A DNA stretch of 64,000 nucleotides from JBBRHQ01 sp963720735 (GTDB lineage: Bacteria > Actinomycetota > Thermoleophilia > Solirubrobacterales > 70-9), in NCBI GenBank assembly GCA_963720735.1, contig CAVRGL010000009.1:62001-126000 (forward strand). Reading direction: 5' to 3'. The stretch's first letter is position 1. Each line of letters begins with the position of its first letter. The notes beneath the pieces were generated by a model. It was not told the origin of the DNA. It saw nothing but the letters and a program-made list of their open reading frames with translations, and did no database searches. A program made the position numbers and the translations under genes. Below are positions 32,284 through 41,562 of this stretch, piece after piece.

Positions 32284-33044
32284 GCCGCCATCGTCGCCTG
32301 GGGCGCGCCGTAGGTCTTCTCTCGGGTTCGGCGCAGGAGCCAGACCATCGCCAGCGAGAGCAGCAGCAGGGCGGGAATAATAATCAGCAAGGCCGCATCG
32401 GCACCGGGCCAATCCGCACCTGCACCCTCGGCACCCCAGAACATGCCGTACGCCGTCAGCATGATGCCGACCGCGAACTTCATCGTGTTCTCGGGTGCTC
32501 GGGCGAGCGGTGCGTGGACCGCGACTCCGATTGCGCTTACAGCGAGGACCGCAACCGCGGCAGCGGCCGCGGCGAGCGAGATGTTGTGCTGGTTCGCTCC
32601 GAACGTGAGGACGATGAAGATGACCTCGAGCCCTTCTAGCAGTACCCCCTTGAAGGAGATCGTGAACGAGTAGGCGTCGAAGTCACCCTTCGGCTTGCCC
32701 GAAGCCCTTGCCGCTTCGGCCTCCTCGCGGAATATCGCCTCCTCGTCGTGAAGGGATTTGTAGCCCGAGGCGCGGAGGATCGCCTTACGCAGCCATTGCA
32801 GCCCGAAGATCAGCAACAGGCTTCCGACAACGACTCGAAGCACGTCGATCGGCAGAGAGGTCAGGGCGGGTCCAATGGCCACAGTCATCGCAGCAAGGAC
32901 CACGAGGCCGGCTCCCACACCGGTCAGAGCGGATGACCAACTGCGAGTCGATCCGACCGCGAGGACGATCGTCAGCGCCTCGACCGCCTCAACCGCGGAC
33001 GCGAGGAACACTGCAACTGCCAGGCCGAACTCGTGGCCGCTCAT
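32280..33044 (-). CDS. Multi-span membrane protein with FTR1-like ExxE motifs
   Basis: 254 aa, about seven membrane helices arranged as an imperfect repeat. Helix 1 has ASAVEAVEALTIVLAVG and helix 4 has VLLEGLEVIFIVLTFGA. The second is close to the REGLE iron-binding motif of FTR1 permeases. The family resembles uncharacterised COG4280-type proteins. Metal or cation transport is inferred, substrate unknown. Coupled by ATGA to UspA upstream and a small membrane protein downstream. Confidence 0.72.
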   Translation of the reverse strand: MSGHEFGLAVAVFLASAVEAVEALTIVLAVGSTRSWSSALTGVGAGLVVLAAMTVAIGPALTSLPIDVLRVVVGSLLLIFGLQWLRKAILRASGYKSLHDEEAIFREEAEAARASGKPKGDFDAYSFTISFKGVLLEGLEVIFIVLTFGANQHNISLAAAAAAVAVLAVSAIGVAVHAPLARAPENTMKFAVGIMLTAYGMFWGAEGAGADWPGADAALLIIIPALLLLSLAMVWLLRRTREKTYGAPQATMAA

Positions 33045-33472
33045 CGCACCACCATCACCGGGCAATGGGCGTGGTGGGCGACGCGGTCGGCGGTGGAGCC
33101 AAGCAAGTAGTCGCCGAGGAAGTGGCCCCGGTGACCGATGATGATCAGATCGTGACCGTGGGCCTTCGCGTAGTGGCCGATGACCTCGGCCGCGTGGCCG
33201 GGGACGAGCTCGGTGCTCAGATCGATGCCGCGTTCTGATGCTTGCGATTTGGCATCCGCAAGCAGGTTCTCGAAGAACCGATCCTTTTCACGCTTGACTT
33301 CATCGACTTCACCGGCGGTGGCGGCATAGGCGGGCAGCTTGCCCTCCACCGAGAGTGCCGTCAGCTTTCCGCCGAGCCGCCCGACCAGCGATAAGGCGCA
33401 GTCCAGAGCGCGTTGGGAGCCCTCGGAGCCGTCGATGGCAACTAGGGCGTTCTCAAACTGATAAGGGGTCAT
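33041..33472 (-). CDS. Universal stress protein UspA family
   Basis: 143 aa, single domain: NALVAIDGSEGSQRALDCAL at the N-terminus, the ATP motif IIIGHRGHFLGDYLLGSTAD (G-x2-G-x9-G-S) and VAHHAHCPVMVVR at the end. ATP-binding type. Sits between a cation/proton antiporter and a membrane transporter with ATGA overlaps on both sides, so it probably acts as the cytosolic regulatory partner of one of them. Confidence 0.9.
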   Translation of the reverse strand: MTPYQFENALVAIDGSEGSQRALDCALSLVGRLGGKLTALSVEGKLPAYAATAGEVDEVKREKDRFFENLLADAKSQASERGIDLSTELVPGHAAEVIGHYAKAHGHDLIIIGHRGHFLGDYLLGSTADRVAHHAHCPVMVVR

Positions 33473-34659
33473 GCTCGCTCTCCCGCCGGGATCGGCTGGG
33501 GCGCTGTTCTGGGCTCCGCGGCGGCCGCATTGTCAGCTCGTTGCTCGCTCTCAACGTCGGGCGAGAACCAACGTTGGGCGATCGCGGTCGGGACGATTGC
33601 CGAGAGGACCACGACCGTCACCAGAAGCGAGAACTGGGTCTTGTCGATGATCCCGGCCTGCAGCCCATAGAGGCTCGAGATCGTGCCGAAGGTCAGTCCG
33701 GTGCTCATCAGCAGGGTGGTGAAGGTGGCGTTCTCCGGCACATAGCGGCGGGCCAGCGGCTGGATCAGGCCGATCTTCGGAACCAGCTTCGCGGCGAACA
33801 GCACGCCCAGCACTCCGATGTTGGCGAACACCGCTGGGAGGGAGACGTTCAGCCCGCCCCTGAGGAAGAAGAAGGGGGTAAGGAAGGCGAAAGCAACGAC
33901 ACGAAGGCGCTCCTGCTCCTGGGTGTGCTCCTGGTAGTGCTTGGACATGACCAGACCCAAAATGAATGCCGGCAGCACGGCTTGGCCGTTTGAGGCGCTG
34001 GCCAACACCATCAGCACGAACAAGCAGAGGAAGATCAGCTTGATCTCCGGCTCGATAACGCGGTCGCCGTAGCGGCGGAAGAACCGAGGCGCCGCCTTCG
34101 GCAGCCCGATGATCAGGACGACCGAGACGACGAGGAAGACGGGGAACCAGGCGTTCGGCTTGATGAAGATTGCCGTCAGCGCGATCACGGTCGCCATGTC
34201 GGTGACGAAGCAGGCACTCATGATGAGCTTGCCGATCTTGGTCGCATTCAGACCGCTTTCAACCAACACCGCGTAGACCACCGCTAGCGAGGTTGTCGAA
34301 AGTGCGGTGCCGGCGATCAGTGCCGCCTTGGGGTCCCAATCAAGGAGACCGTAAGTGATCAGCCCGGCAACGACAAAGGGACCGGCGAAGGAGACGAGCC
34401 CGATCGCCATCGAGGCGCCGAAGCGTTCGCGGAAGTAATCGGGGTCCACCTCGGCGCCAGCCAGGAAGGTGAGCACAACCGAGGCAAAGGTGGCGATGAA
34501 AACGAGCCAGCCCGCATCCGGATTGAGATTGAAGGCATTCCCGAAAACCACCCCCAGGCCAAGCTCGATCAGGGCCACCGACAACCCGATCTCGACCGAG
34601 ATCATGCTGGCCAGCACGATCGCGGCGGCGAGGACTGCAGCAAGTTGAACTGAATCCAC
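33469..34659 (-). CDS. CPA2-family cation:proton antiporter
   Basis: 396 aa with 12-13 membrane helices and no cytosolic RCK/TrkA-N domain. NhaA/KefB-like core: FLAGAEVDPDYFRERFG, TALSTTSLAVVYAVLVESG, FVTDMATVIALTAIF (conserved Asp), ILGLVMSKHYQEH. Exchanges Na+ or K+ for protons. The start is GTG 34659, with GGAGG six bases upstream; longer readings lack support. First gene of the operon with UspA and the FTR1-like protein. Confidence 0.88.
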   Translation of the reverse strand: MDSVQLAAVLAAAIVLASMISVEIGLSVALIELGLGVVFGNAFNLNPDAGWLVFIATFASVVLTFLAGAEVDPDYFRERFGASMAIGLVSFAGPFVVAGLITYGLLDWDPKAALIAGTALSTTSLAVVYAVLVESGLNATKIGKLIMSACFVTDMATVIALTAIFIKPNAWFPVFLVVSVVLIIGLPKAAPRFFRRYGDRVIEPEIKLIFLCLFVLMVLASASNGQAVLPAFILGLVMSKHYQEHTQEQERLRVVAFAFLTPFFFLRGGLNVSLPAVFANIGVLGVLFAAKLVPKIGLIQPLARRYVPENATFTTLLMSTGLTFGTISSLYGLQAGIIDKTQFSLLVTVVVLSAIVPTAIAQRWFSPDVESEQRADNAAAAEPRTAPQPIPAGERA

Positions 34660-35016
34660 TCTTGGCCTCCACGTGTCCTGATGACAATGGGTAGAGGCCA
34701 TCAGCGGCGCAAACCGCGGTTAGAGCGAGCCTCATCGCTCGCGGGAAATCATACCCCCTCGCCGCTCTCTCGCCCCCAGAACTCGTTAGCTCGCAGCCCG
34801 ACTCACATGCTCCGGCGTCCCTCACCAGAAAGCGGAGTCCGAGCTTGCTGCGGCGGCGGGCTGACAGCTGGTCGGGATTCACTCCCATCGATCCCAGTCA
34901 ATCAGCCGACACGTAAGCCGATCGACGACGATCCTGGCTTGTGTTCGTGGAGCGGTATGGTGACGAGCAGAAAGGGTGAGGTTGCGCCTCGTTTGCCGGG
35001 GTGAGAGGGTTCTCGC
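34660..35016. other. Intergenic region between divergent genes
   Basis: 357 bases containing the Shine-Dalgarno of the antiporter and, presumably, both promoters. No RNA gene, no strong hairpin and no convincing small gene were seen. Confidence 0.35.
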
Positions 35017-35664
35017 GTGACCTCCTGCCGGGTCGGAACGCGACTGTTCTTGTGGGTCGGCCTCGTAGCGCTGGTTGCACTCCCGCCCGCTGCAGACGCA
35101 TATCTGCTCGGGTCGAGCGGCGGGTCTGGCGTTTTCGTCCGGGGCGCTCGCGCTGTCCCCAGCACCAGCGCCTGCAGGCTGATGAGGGAGCAGCCGGATG
35201 CCAAGAGCTGGGTTGGCCAAGGGGGCGCTTTTCCGGTCCACACGAGCACACCTCCCAAGACCTGTTCGCTCCAGTCCTGCTGGGGGGAGTACCACGATCC
35301 TGACACCGGGGGAGATAGCTGCGCCTACGGTCACGGAGCCGTTCTCTCACTCGATATTGAATCGACACCTGTCATCGCAAAGAATCGCGTGCGCAGGGTT
35401 CTGCGGCACGGGTATGAGGCCGTCAACCTTGGGGACGTCGCAGGTATCACCTCCGACCGGTATGGCGCCGGCGTCATATTCGCTGTCGACAGGACGGTGG
35501 CGCTGCTCAGCTACGGGGCGTATTCGGACACCAAGTCATCTCACCCCCCAGCGCACCGAGTGAGATTCAAGGCGGAGGACAAGGCCGCGCAGATCGCCTC
35601 GCATCTCCGCGACGAGGGCTGCCCGCGTTACCCACGCAAGTGCTCGACGACCCGGTCGGAGTGA
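35017..35664 (+). CDS. Secreted hypothetical protein
   Basis: 215 aa with signal peptide (LFLWVGLVALVALPPAADA). Mature part contains six or more cysteines (TCSLQSCWGEYHDP, DSCAYGH, DEGCPRYPRKC), so a disulfide-stabilised extracellular domain is likely. No family recognised. GTG start at 35017 without a clear Shine-Dalgarno. Confidence 0.6.
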   Translation: MTSCRVGTRLFLWVGLVALVALPPAADAYLLGSSGGSGVFVRGARAVPSTSACRLMREQPDAKSWVGQGGAFPVHTSTPPKTCSLQSCWGEYHDPDTGGDSCAYGHGAVLSLDIESTPVIAKNRVRRVLRHGYEAVNLGDVAGITSDRYGAGVIFAVDRTVALLSYGAYSDTKSSHPPAHRVRFKAEDKAAQIASHLRDEGCPRYPRKCSTTRSE

Positions 35665-35695
35665 GTCTGGGCCCCCGCGCCAAGGTGCGCTCTTG

Positions 35696-37430
35696 CTAAG
35701 GCGGTGTGAGGACGGCTGAACGCTTGGCCGTGGCGGGGGCGCCGGCGGGCCCGGCCAGGGTCACCGCGATCGTTACCCTCGGACTGCCAGCGTGACGCAG
35801 GGCCCGAGACGCCTGCCCCGTCAGGGGAATCTCGACCGCCTCCGTCGTGCCGGCGGCGATCCTCAGATTCGCTTTGCCGAGGTCCTTCCGGCGCGCGCTG
35901 GCGGCAGCCGGCCGGCCCGGCGCCGAGGCGCGCTCTATGGCAGCGGTCCCCCGGCAGACCGTACCGGCGTGTGGGCAGGACGCGACGATCCCGCTCTCGA
36001 CGACGAAGCGACCGTGCGCGCCCTGTTTCACCGTGATCCTTCCCCTGCGCTTGATCGACGCCTGCGACGATCCCGCCGAGGCCGCGTCAACCTCAACGGC
36101 GGCGTCACACGGCGCGGCGGCGGCGCGAAGGCAGCCGCGCTGATCGGTCTTCGGGCAGGTTCCGCCGCGGTCGATCGCCTTGCTGCCGGGATTGGGCAGG
36201 TGCGCGCGGGTTGTCCCACCGTAGTTTGCGAGCGGTCCGAGGCTGGGGATCGCGTTCAGTACATCCCCGGTGCCCGAGTTGTGATCGCACCCTGGGGTGT
36301 CGCCCATCACGTTGTGGCCGGCCGATGTCCAGCCCTCGCCCGCGAAGGGCTCGTAGCAGTCCGCGTCGGACGGGGCGTGGTTGCCCGCCAGGGTCGTCTG
36401 GCGCAGGTTCGCGCCCGTCCCCAGGAGGTCGATCCCGCCGCCGCGCACCGCGGAGGAATCTCCTCCGTCGCCGAGTTGTTGCTGATCGTAACGTTGGTGA
36501 GGTTCATCTGCCCGAAGGTCGCCCAGTTGATGGCGCCGCCATAGGTGGGGTTGCCGGTGTTGCGGAGGAGTTCACGGTGTTGCCCGAGATCGTGCTGTTG
36601 GTGGCGTTCAGAGGCAGCTCGCAGAAGTGGTAGGAGATGCCACCCCCACGCGCGTCGTCCAGAGGCAGTGACGGATTGGCCTTCACACTGTTGTTGGCAA
36701 TCGTGCTCCGGATCAGCGTCAGGCCACCCCCGTCGCTGACGAATATGCCACCCCGCCGAAGTTAGTCATGCCCCCGAAGACCGCGACATTGTTTCCGGTC
36801 ACCTCGCTGTCGATGAGCTTCAGGGGTGCGCGGGTCATGATCCCGCCCCCGCCGGTGCTGTCGGTCACCGCCCCGCCCTGAACGCGAATCCCATCGAGGG
36901 TGACGGCGCCTGCCCCCTCGAGGATGTCGATCGCCCGCCCCCCGTTGCTGTCGGGCGGGCCCGGGAAGATGGTGCTGTCGGCGTCGATCGTTGCCAGCCC
37001 GGGGCCGGAGCTCCGGATGATCGTGCCGCCGCCGCCGCTGATGTCGAGATCGCCCGAGGCGTTCGAATCTTCGGGAGCGGCGTGGAGGGTCAGCTTGTAC
37101 GTTTTGCCGCCCTGAAGAAGGATCGTGTCGACGCAGGTGCCACCACCGTCGTCGCCGTTGCAACCGTTCGGGCCGGAGGCGTTGTCGTTCGCCGCCTGGA
37201 TCGCGTCGCGTAGGGTGCAACCGGGGGTCATCGAAGGAACCGTTCTGGACGTCCTCGGTGGAAGCGACATTGATCCTCGCGGCGGACGCGGCCGTGGGGA
37301 AGCAGAAGGCACTGATGCCGGCGATGGCCGGGATTGCGACAGTCGATGCGGCTCGCGCCAGCGCCGTTGCGCCGGTCGCCCTCCTCCCGAACGGCCCGTC
37401 GCGCGAATCCCTGCCCTCCAACAAGCCCAT
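35696..37430 (-). pseudogene. Secreted CSLREA / right-handed beta-helix protein, four frame breaks
   Basis: Signal peptide at the N-terminus (VAIPAIAGISAFCFPTAASA), CSLREA-type motif (GCTLRDAIQAANDN), parallel beta-helix rungs (DSTGGGGIMTRAPLKLIDSE, NLTNVTISNNSA), the LANYGGTTRAHLPNPGSKAI repeat end and a C-terminal Ig-like domain. Frame changes near 37228 (in CCCCC), 36752, 36565 and 36462 interrupt it, yet homology is continuous. Probably a cell-surface adhesin or polysaccharide-binding protein. As with the GH5 gene, decide between pseudogene and consensus error by rereading. Confidence 0.7.
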
Positions 37431-37489
37431 GCATTTGTTCTAACCGGAAAACCGATACAGGGCCGCTGCAAATTGGTCCCAAAAAGCCC

Positions 37490-37639
37490 CTACCTGCCCC
37501 TGAACCGCTCTTCGAGCCAACTGGAGATCTGCGGCCAGAACCGGACCAAGACGACGATCGCGATCACGGCGATCACCAGGACGAGCCCGCCGTGGCTCAG
37601 CTGACGGAACAGCAGGTGTCGGCCCAGTGCCAGGGGCAC
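37490..37639 (-). CDS. Very small membrane protein
   Basis: 49 aa: one membrane helix (GLVLVIAVIAIVVLVRFW) between a short basic N-terminus and WLEERFRGR. GTG 37639 is six bases after TAGGAT, the leaderless spacing seen throughout. It could also be the coding remnant of a larger protein, but start, promoter and stop are coherent. Confidence 0.5.
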   Translation of the reverse strand: MPLALGRHLLFRQLSHGGLVLVIAVIAIVVLVRFWPQISSWLEERFRGR

Positions 37640-37676
37640 GCTCGGATCCTAGCCCGCTCCTGCGCGAGCCCAGCTC

Positions 37677-37958
37677 CTACTTGGGTTCCTCCCCGTCGGC
37701 CGGGTGAAGGACCCTGGCACGGGCCTGCCAGCGAACCGTCGCCTCGCGATACTCAACCCCGGGCTCCACTTCCTCCGGCAGCCCCTCCCGCTCGGTCTTC
37801 GAGTTGGACCGCTCAGCAGGCTCCCCGCTGAACCACACCCTCGTCTCGGGCACGACCCCGAAGCGAAGGCTTTTCATCCGCACGCCCGTGAACACCTCCA
37901 CGTCGGCAGGCTCATCCTCCCCGAGCCGCCGATCCTCGTCCGGGCCCTCGCTGCTCAT
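37677..37958 (-). CDS. Small acidic hypothetical protein
   Basis: 93 aa, charged: DEDRRLGEDEPADVEVFTGV, RMKSLRFGVVPETRVWF. No domain recognised. Its ATG overlaps the stop of the repeat protein upstream (ATGA, 37955-37958), so the two are cotranscribed and may work together. Confidence 0.65.
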   Translation of the reverse strand: MSSEGPDEDRRLGEDEPADVEVFTGVRMKSLRFGVVPETRVWFSGEPAERSNSKTEREGLPEEVEPGVEYREATVRWQARARVLHPADGEEPK

Positions 37959-39118
37959 CCGCTCTTTGCCTTCTCGACGTCGCGGATCGTGATCCGACCT
38001 TCTGCGCCGCTGCCTTCGATCTCGTCGAGGTCGATTCCGGCTTCCTCGGCTTCGCGCAGCCCGGCCTCGGTGGCATGGTGCCGCTCCGCTCGCCGCTGAC
38101 GCCGCCGCTCGCCGAGTTCGGCTGCCTTGTGAGTCGCCGCGAGACCGAGCTCCTTGGCCTCCTCGCTGGCGGCGGCGCCGAGCTCCTTGGCCACGACCAT
38201 CGCGGCCTGCTTGGCTAGCATCCCCGCCGTCAGCCCGCCCTGGCCACCTCCGTCAGAGCCGCCGCCGTTGCCCCCCGAGCCGCCGCCGGCAAGGTCGGCC
38301 AGCTGTCCGGCGCCCTGGCCGAGACCCCCGACAGCCTCGCCGGCGCCTTGCCCGAGCTGGCCGACACCCTGCCCCGCGCCTTTGCCGACGTCCTGCACCG
38401 CGCCGCCGGCGCCCTGGCCTACGTCCTCCACGGCTCCACCCGCGCCCTCGCCGACATCCTCCACCGCGCTGCCGGCCCCCTTTCCGACCTCCTTCACCGC
38501 TCCTTCGGCGCCCTCTCCGATGTCGCCCACTGCCTTTCCGGCGCCTTGGCCGATCTGACCGACACCCTGCCCGGCGCCCTCTCCGACCTTCTCGAGCGAT
38601 TCGCCGATGCTCTCCAGGAGCTTCGGGTTGCGATCCAGCGTGGTCAGGACGCGGTCGATGATCGCGGTGACGTGATCGAGGCGAGCTCGTAGCAGCGCCT
38701 GCGCCCGAACTCCCTTGATGTCCAGCTCGACCTTTCCAAGCTCGGCGTGGACCCCGACGCTGAGCCTGACGAGGTCGAGCACCTCGGCGTGAAGTGAGAT
38801 CCGGGCTTCGAGGTTGTCGAGCTCGATATGGATCTCGTCGACTTCGACCAGGGGGAAGTCAACCAGCACATCGGGCTCATCTGAGTCGCTGATCGATCCC
38901 GGGTGAAGGAGGGTGTAGTCCTGGTATTCGCGCTCGGGGACTGTGTCCTGGTCCGTCTGGTTCGGGATCGGACTGCGGTCGCTTCCCTTGCCTTCGCCCT
39001 TACCGTTGCTGCCCTGAACGGTCTTCCTGGGCGCTCGGCGACGACTTTGGGAGGACTTGGATTTCGACCCTCCCGACTCCCTGCGCGGTGCTCTTCTCTT
39101 CGTCTGCTGGCTCGCCAT
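37955..39118 (-). CDS. 11-residue-repeat protein with E3-binding-like C-terminus
   Basis: 387 aa, cytoplasmic. Residues 1-50 are basic and disordered; 85-165 fold as strands and helices (LNLEARISLHAEVLDLV-like, KVELDIKGVRAQALLRARLD). Residues 178-277 are nine 11-residue repeats of the type V-G-x-G-A-G-x-A-V-x-D (e.g. VGEGAGGAVED). Then a Gly/Ser linker, a charged helix, and residues 349-384 that match a peripheral-subunit-binding (E3-binding) domain: EAGIDLDEIEGSG, EGRITIRDVEKA. No catalytic domain. Strong GGAGGAGAG before ATG 39118. Function unknown; a scaffold is plausible. Confidence 0.75.
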   Translation of the reverse strand: MASQQTKRRAPRRESGGSKSKSSQSRRRAPRKTVQGSNGKGEGKGSDRSPIPNQTDQDTVPEREYQDYTLLHPGSISDSDEPDVLVDFPLVEVDEIHIELDNLEARISLHAEVLDLVRLSVGVHAELGKVELDIKGVRAQALLRARLDHVTAIIDRVLTTLDRNPKLLESIGESLEKVGEGAGQGVGQIGQGAGKAVGDIGEGAEGAVKEVGKGAGSAVEDVGEGAGGAVEDVGQGAGGAVQDVGKGAGQGVGQLGQGAGEAVGGLGQGAGQLADLAGGGSGGNGGGSDGGGQGGLTAGMLAKQAAMVVAKELGAAASEEAKELGLAATHKAAELGERRRQRRAERHHATEAGLREAEEAGIDLDEIEGSGAEGRITIRDVEKAKSG

Positions 39119-39230
39119 CTCTCCTCCGCTTTCGCGTCGCCTCTATGCGTTCCTGGAAATCGGCGGCGCAAACGCCCCAGACCCAAATGAAGACTTGATT
39201 TCCCCGGTCCCGCCGGGGTATTGGCCACCC

Positions 39231-40248
39231 GTGCCCGACAACGGCATCCAGATGGTCAGTCGGCGGAGCCTCAACCGCACCCGCCGGGTCGGTCAGAGCC
39301 GCAGAACCGTAATCGTCGCGCTGTGCTCCAACACGGCGATCCTGGTAGTCAAGCTCGGGGCCGGTCTCCTCACCGGTTCGGCATCGATGTTCGCGGAGGC
39401 GGCGCACTCGCTGGCCGACACGACCAACCAGGTGTTCATGCTCGTCTCGCTCGCACTGGGCCGGCGGCCCCCGACCGAGAGCCGGCCGTTCGGCCACGCC
39501 CAGGAGCGCTTCCTGTGGACCTTCGTAGCAGCGGTCGGCATGTTCCTCGCCGGAGCCGTGTTCGCGATCGGCTTCGGCGTCTACGAGCTGATCACGCGGT
39601 CAGGGCGAGAGTGAGCACTTCCCCCTTGCCTACGGAGTGCTCGGCATCGCTTTCATCGCCGAGGGGACCTCATGGCTGAGGGCGATCCGCCAGCTCCGCC
39701 GAGAGGCCGGCCGGCGGGGCGAAAGGGCGGTGCTCGACCACGCCCGCAAGAGCCGCGATCCGAACCTGAAGATGGTCCTGTTCGAGGACAGCGCCGCGCT
39801 GATCGGGCTGCTCTTGGCGGCAATCGGGATCGGGCTCAACGAGGTGACCGGTCAGAAGGTCTTCGACCCGGCGGCCTCGGTCCTGATCGGCGTCCTCCTG
39901 GTATCCGTCGCCTTCTGGATGGGGCGGGACGTCAGGCACCTGCTTGTCGGATCCGCGGCCTTGCCGGAGGAGCGTGAAGCGATCGCGCGAGTCATCGACG
40001 AGTACGACGAAGTCGACGAGATCCACCAGCTGCTCACCCTCGTCCTCGGCCCGGACGCGCTGCTGGTAGCGGCCCGCATCGGCCTTCGAGACGACATCGC
40101 CGGTGGCCGGGTCGAGCAAGTGTCCACCGAGATCGATCGACGACTTCGCCAGGTCGTACCCGACGTCACCGAGGTCTTCCTCGATGCGACGCCGAGCAGC
40201 GGCACTGACCATTCAGCCGCCGAGGAGGCGGAGATTGAGAGGATCTGA
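39231..40248 (+). CDS. Cation diffusion facilitator transporter, one frame break
   Basis: About 339 aa after correction. Helices 1-4 (VIVALCSNTAILVVKLGAGL, ASMFAEAAHSLADTTNQVFM with the first metal site HSLAD) are in one frame, ending in TGA at 39612. The rest (HFPLAYGVLGIAFIAEGTSW, FEDSAALIGLLLAAIGIG with the second site E-D) continues one base over to 40248. The C-terminal cytosolic domain is complete (ALLVAARIGLRDDI). Zn/Fe/Mn efflux expected. TATTGG lies six bases before GTG 39231. Confidence 0.82.
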
Positions 40249-40250
40249 GC

Positions 40251-40463
40251 TCAGTAGCGCGGATCCCGCTCGATCTCTCGCGGCCGGCGGCGCCAGCGGT
40301 CGGCCCAGGCAGCCTCCTGGAAGAGGCCGATCAAGAAGGTGAGGGCCCCGGCGATCATCAGGATCACGCCGACGGCGCCGAGATCGAGGCCACGGACGCT
40401 GACGTGCACAGCAAACGTGAGCACGGCGCCGATCGCGATCAAAAAGACTCCGAACACCGCCAT
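40251..40463 (-). CDS. DUF6458-like small membrane protein
   Basis: 70 aa with two membrane helices: MAVFGVFLIAIGAVLTFAV and GVILMIAGALTFLIGLF separated by HVSVRGLDLGA, the conserved block of DUF6458-type actinobacterial proteins. GGAAAGG precedes ATG 40463. Convergent with the transporter gene, with two bases between stops. Confidence 0.75.
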   Translation of the reverse strand: MAVFGVFLIAIGAVLTFAVHVSVRGLDLGAVGVILMIAGALTFLIGLFQEAAWADRWRRRPREIERDPRY

Positions 40464-40547
40464 CGCTGACCTTTCCGTCGGGGACACTAGCCCTGTCCCA
40501 CTACCCGTCCGCGATCAGTTCATGCGCTCCCTGGACGAGGGTTCCGC

Positions 40548-41327
40548 TCAGGCGACCGCGCCCGCGGCGGCAACCTCGGCCGAGGCTCCCCGGTGGCGCA
40601 CATATATCTCACTCACCCACTCACCGCCCGGGCGGGCCGAGAGCTCTTCGCGAAGCTCCGCCACCGGGGGGACCACCGAGGGCCGGGCACGGTAGGGACG
40701 CTCTGCCGGCGCCAGCAGGGGCGTGAACAGCGCGGCGCCGGTCAGATCGGCCACCGAGAACTCCTCCCCGACCAGGTAGCCGGAAGGTTGAAGCTCGGCC
40801 TCCAGACGGTCCATCGCTGCGACGATCTCGCCGCGCGCCTGAGCGGCGCTCTCCGCGTTGATCGAGTAGTCGGCGCGGACCATGCGGCTCGCCAGCGGCG
40901 CCGCCGCCCGCAGCAGGCGCTCCCGGGTCGGGCTCGGCGTGGTGAACAGCGAGGCGGCGACCGCGTCGGTGTCGGGCAGGGTGTGGTGCCAGACGTAGCG
41001 GCGCACCGACGGAGCCAGCTGCTCGTCGAAGAAGTCCTCGAGCTCCAGCGCCCGGTCTCGATCATCAGGGTCCTCGGGGTAGAGCCGGGGCTCGGGCTGA
41101 TAATCCTCCAGCGCGGCGATGATCGCGGTCGAGTCGCCAATCCGCCGCCCATCCAACTCCAGCACCGGAAGCCGCTGGTGTGCGCCACGGGTGAGCGCCA
41201 TCGCCCGCACACGGTGCAGGCCCGGCATCGGCACCCGCCGCTCGTGCGGGATGGCCTTGTAGTCGAGAGCCCAGCGGGCCTTCTCGTTGTAGTGGGAGAG
41301 CTCGATGTGCCAGAGGATTACGGCCAT
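40548..41327 (-). CDS. Glutathione S-transferase-like protein
   Basis: 259 aa. N-terminal thioredoxin-like domain (ILWHIELSHYNEKARWALDY, VLELDGRRIGDSTAII with the Asp-Ser-Thr thiol-binding motif) and an all-alpha C-terminal domain (SGYLVGEEFSVADLTGAALF). Glutathione is rare in actinobacteria, so the cofactor may be another thiol or none. TATGGT nine bases before ATG 41327 suggests a leaderless start. Confidence 0.78.
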   Translation of the reverse strand: MAVILWHIELSHYNEKARWALDYKAIPHERRVPMPGLHRVRAMALTRGAHQRLPVLELDGRRIGDSTAIIAALEDYQPEPRLYPEDPDDRDRALELEDFFDEQLAPSVRRYVWHHTLPDTDAVAASLFTTPSPTRERLLRAAAPLASRMVRADYSINAESAAQARGEIVAAMDRLEAELQPSGYLVGEEFSVADLTGAALFTPLLAPAERPYRARPSVVPPVAELREELSARPGGEWVSEIYVRHRGASAEVAAAGAVA

Positions 41328-41345
41328 CGCCCACCGACCATACAC

Positions 41346-41359
41346 CCGCCGAAGCGGGC
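41346..41359. terminator. Short hairpin between two minus-strand genes
   Basis: CCCGC-CGAA-GCGGG with a tetraloop. Lies between the 46-residue membrane gene and the GST-like gene; weak terminator or attenuator candidate. Confidence 0.35.
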
Positions 41360-41382
41360 GCTCCTCCCTAGGACGCAGCCAT

Positions 41383-41523
41383 CTAGACCCGGCGCGTCCC
41401 GCCGCGCAGGCGGGGGATGAGCAGCAGCGCGAGGCCGATCAGGATGACGATGATTCCCAGCGCGTAGTTGACGAGGATCGCCAGAGCGATGCCGATGATG
41501 ATCAGGAGAATCGATAGTTCCAT
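41383..41523 (-). CDS. 46-residue hydrophobic membrane protein
   Basis: Two back-to-back membrane helices (LSILLIIIGIALAILVNYA, GIIVILIGLALLLIPRL) and a basic tail. A widespread style of actinobacterial mini-protein. TATCTC lies seven bases before ATG 41523. Clean start and stop; too short for most gene finders. Function unknown. Confidence 0.6.
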   Translation of the reverse strand: MELSILLIIIGIALAILVNYALGIIVILIGLALLLIPRLRGGTRRV

Positions 41524-41562
41524 GCGGTGGGAGATACCCCCGCCGCGAATCGCCAAACCGCT

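Noticed and set aside
38288..38587. Short tandem repeats that look like a CRISPR array
   Set aside because: Units are 33 bases with no spacers, vary at third positions, and encode 11-residue repeats in frame.
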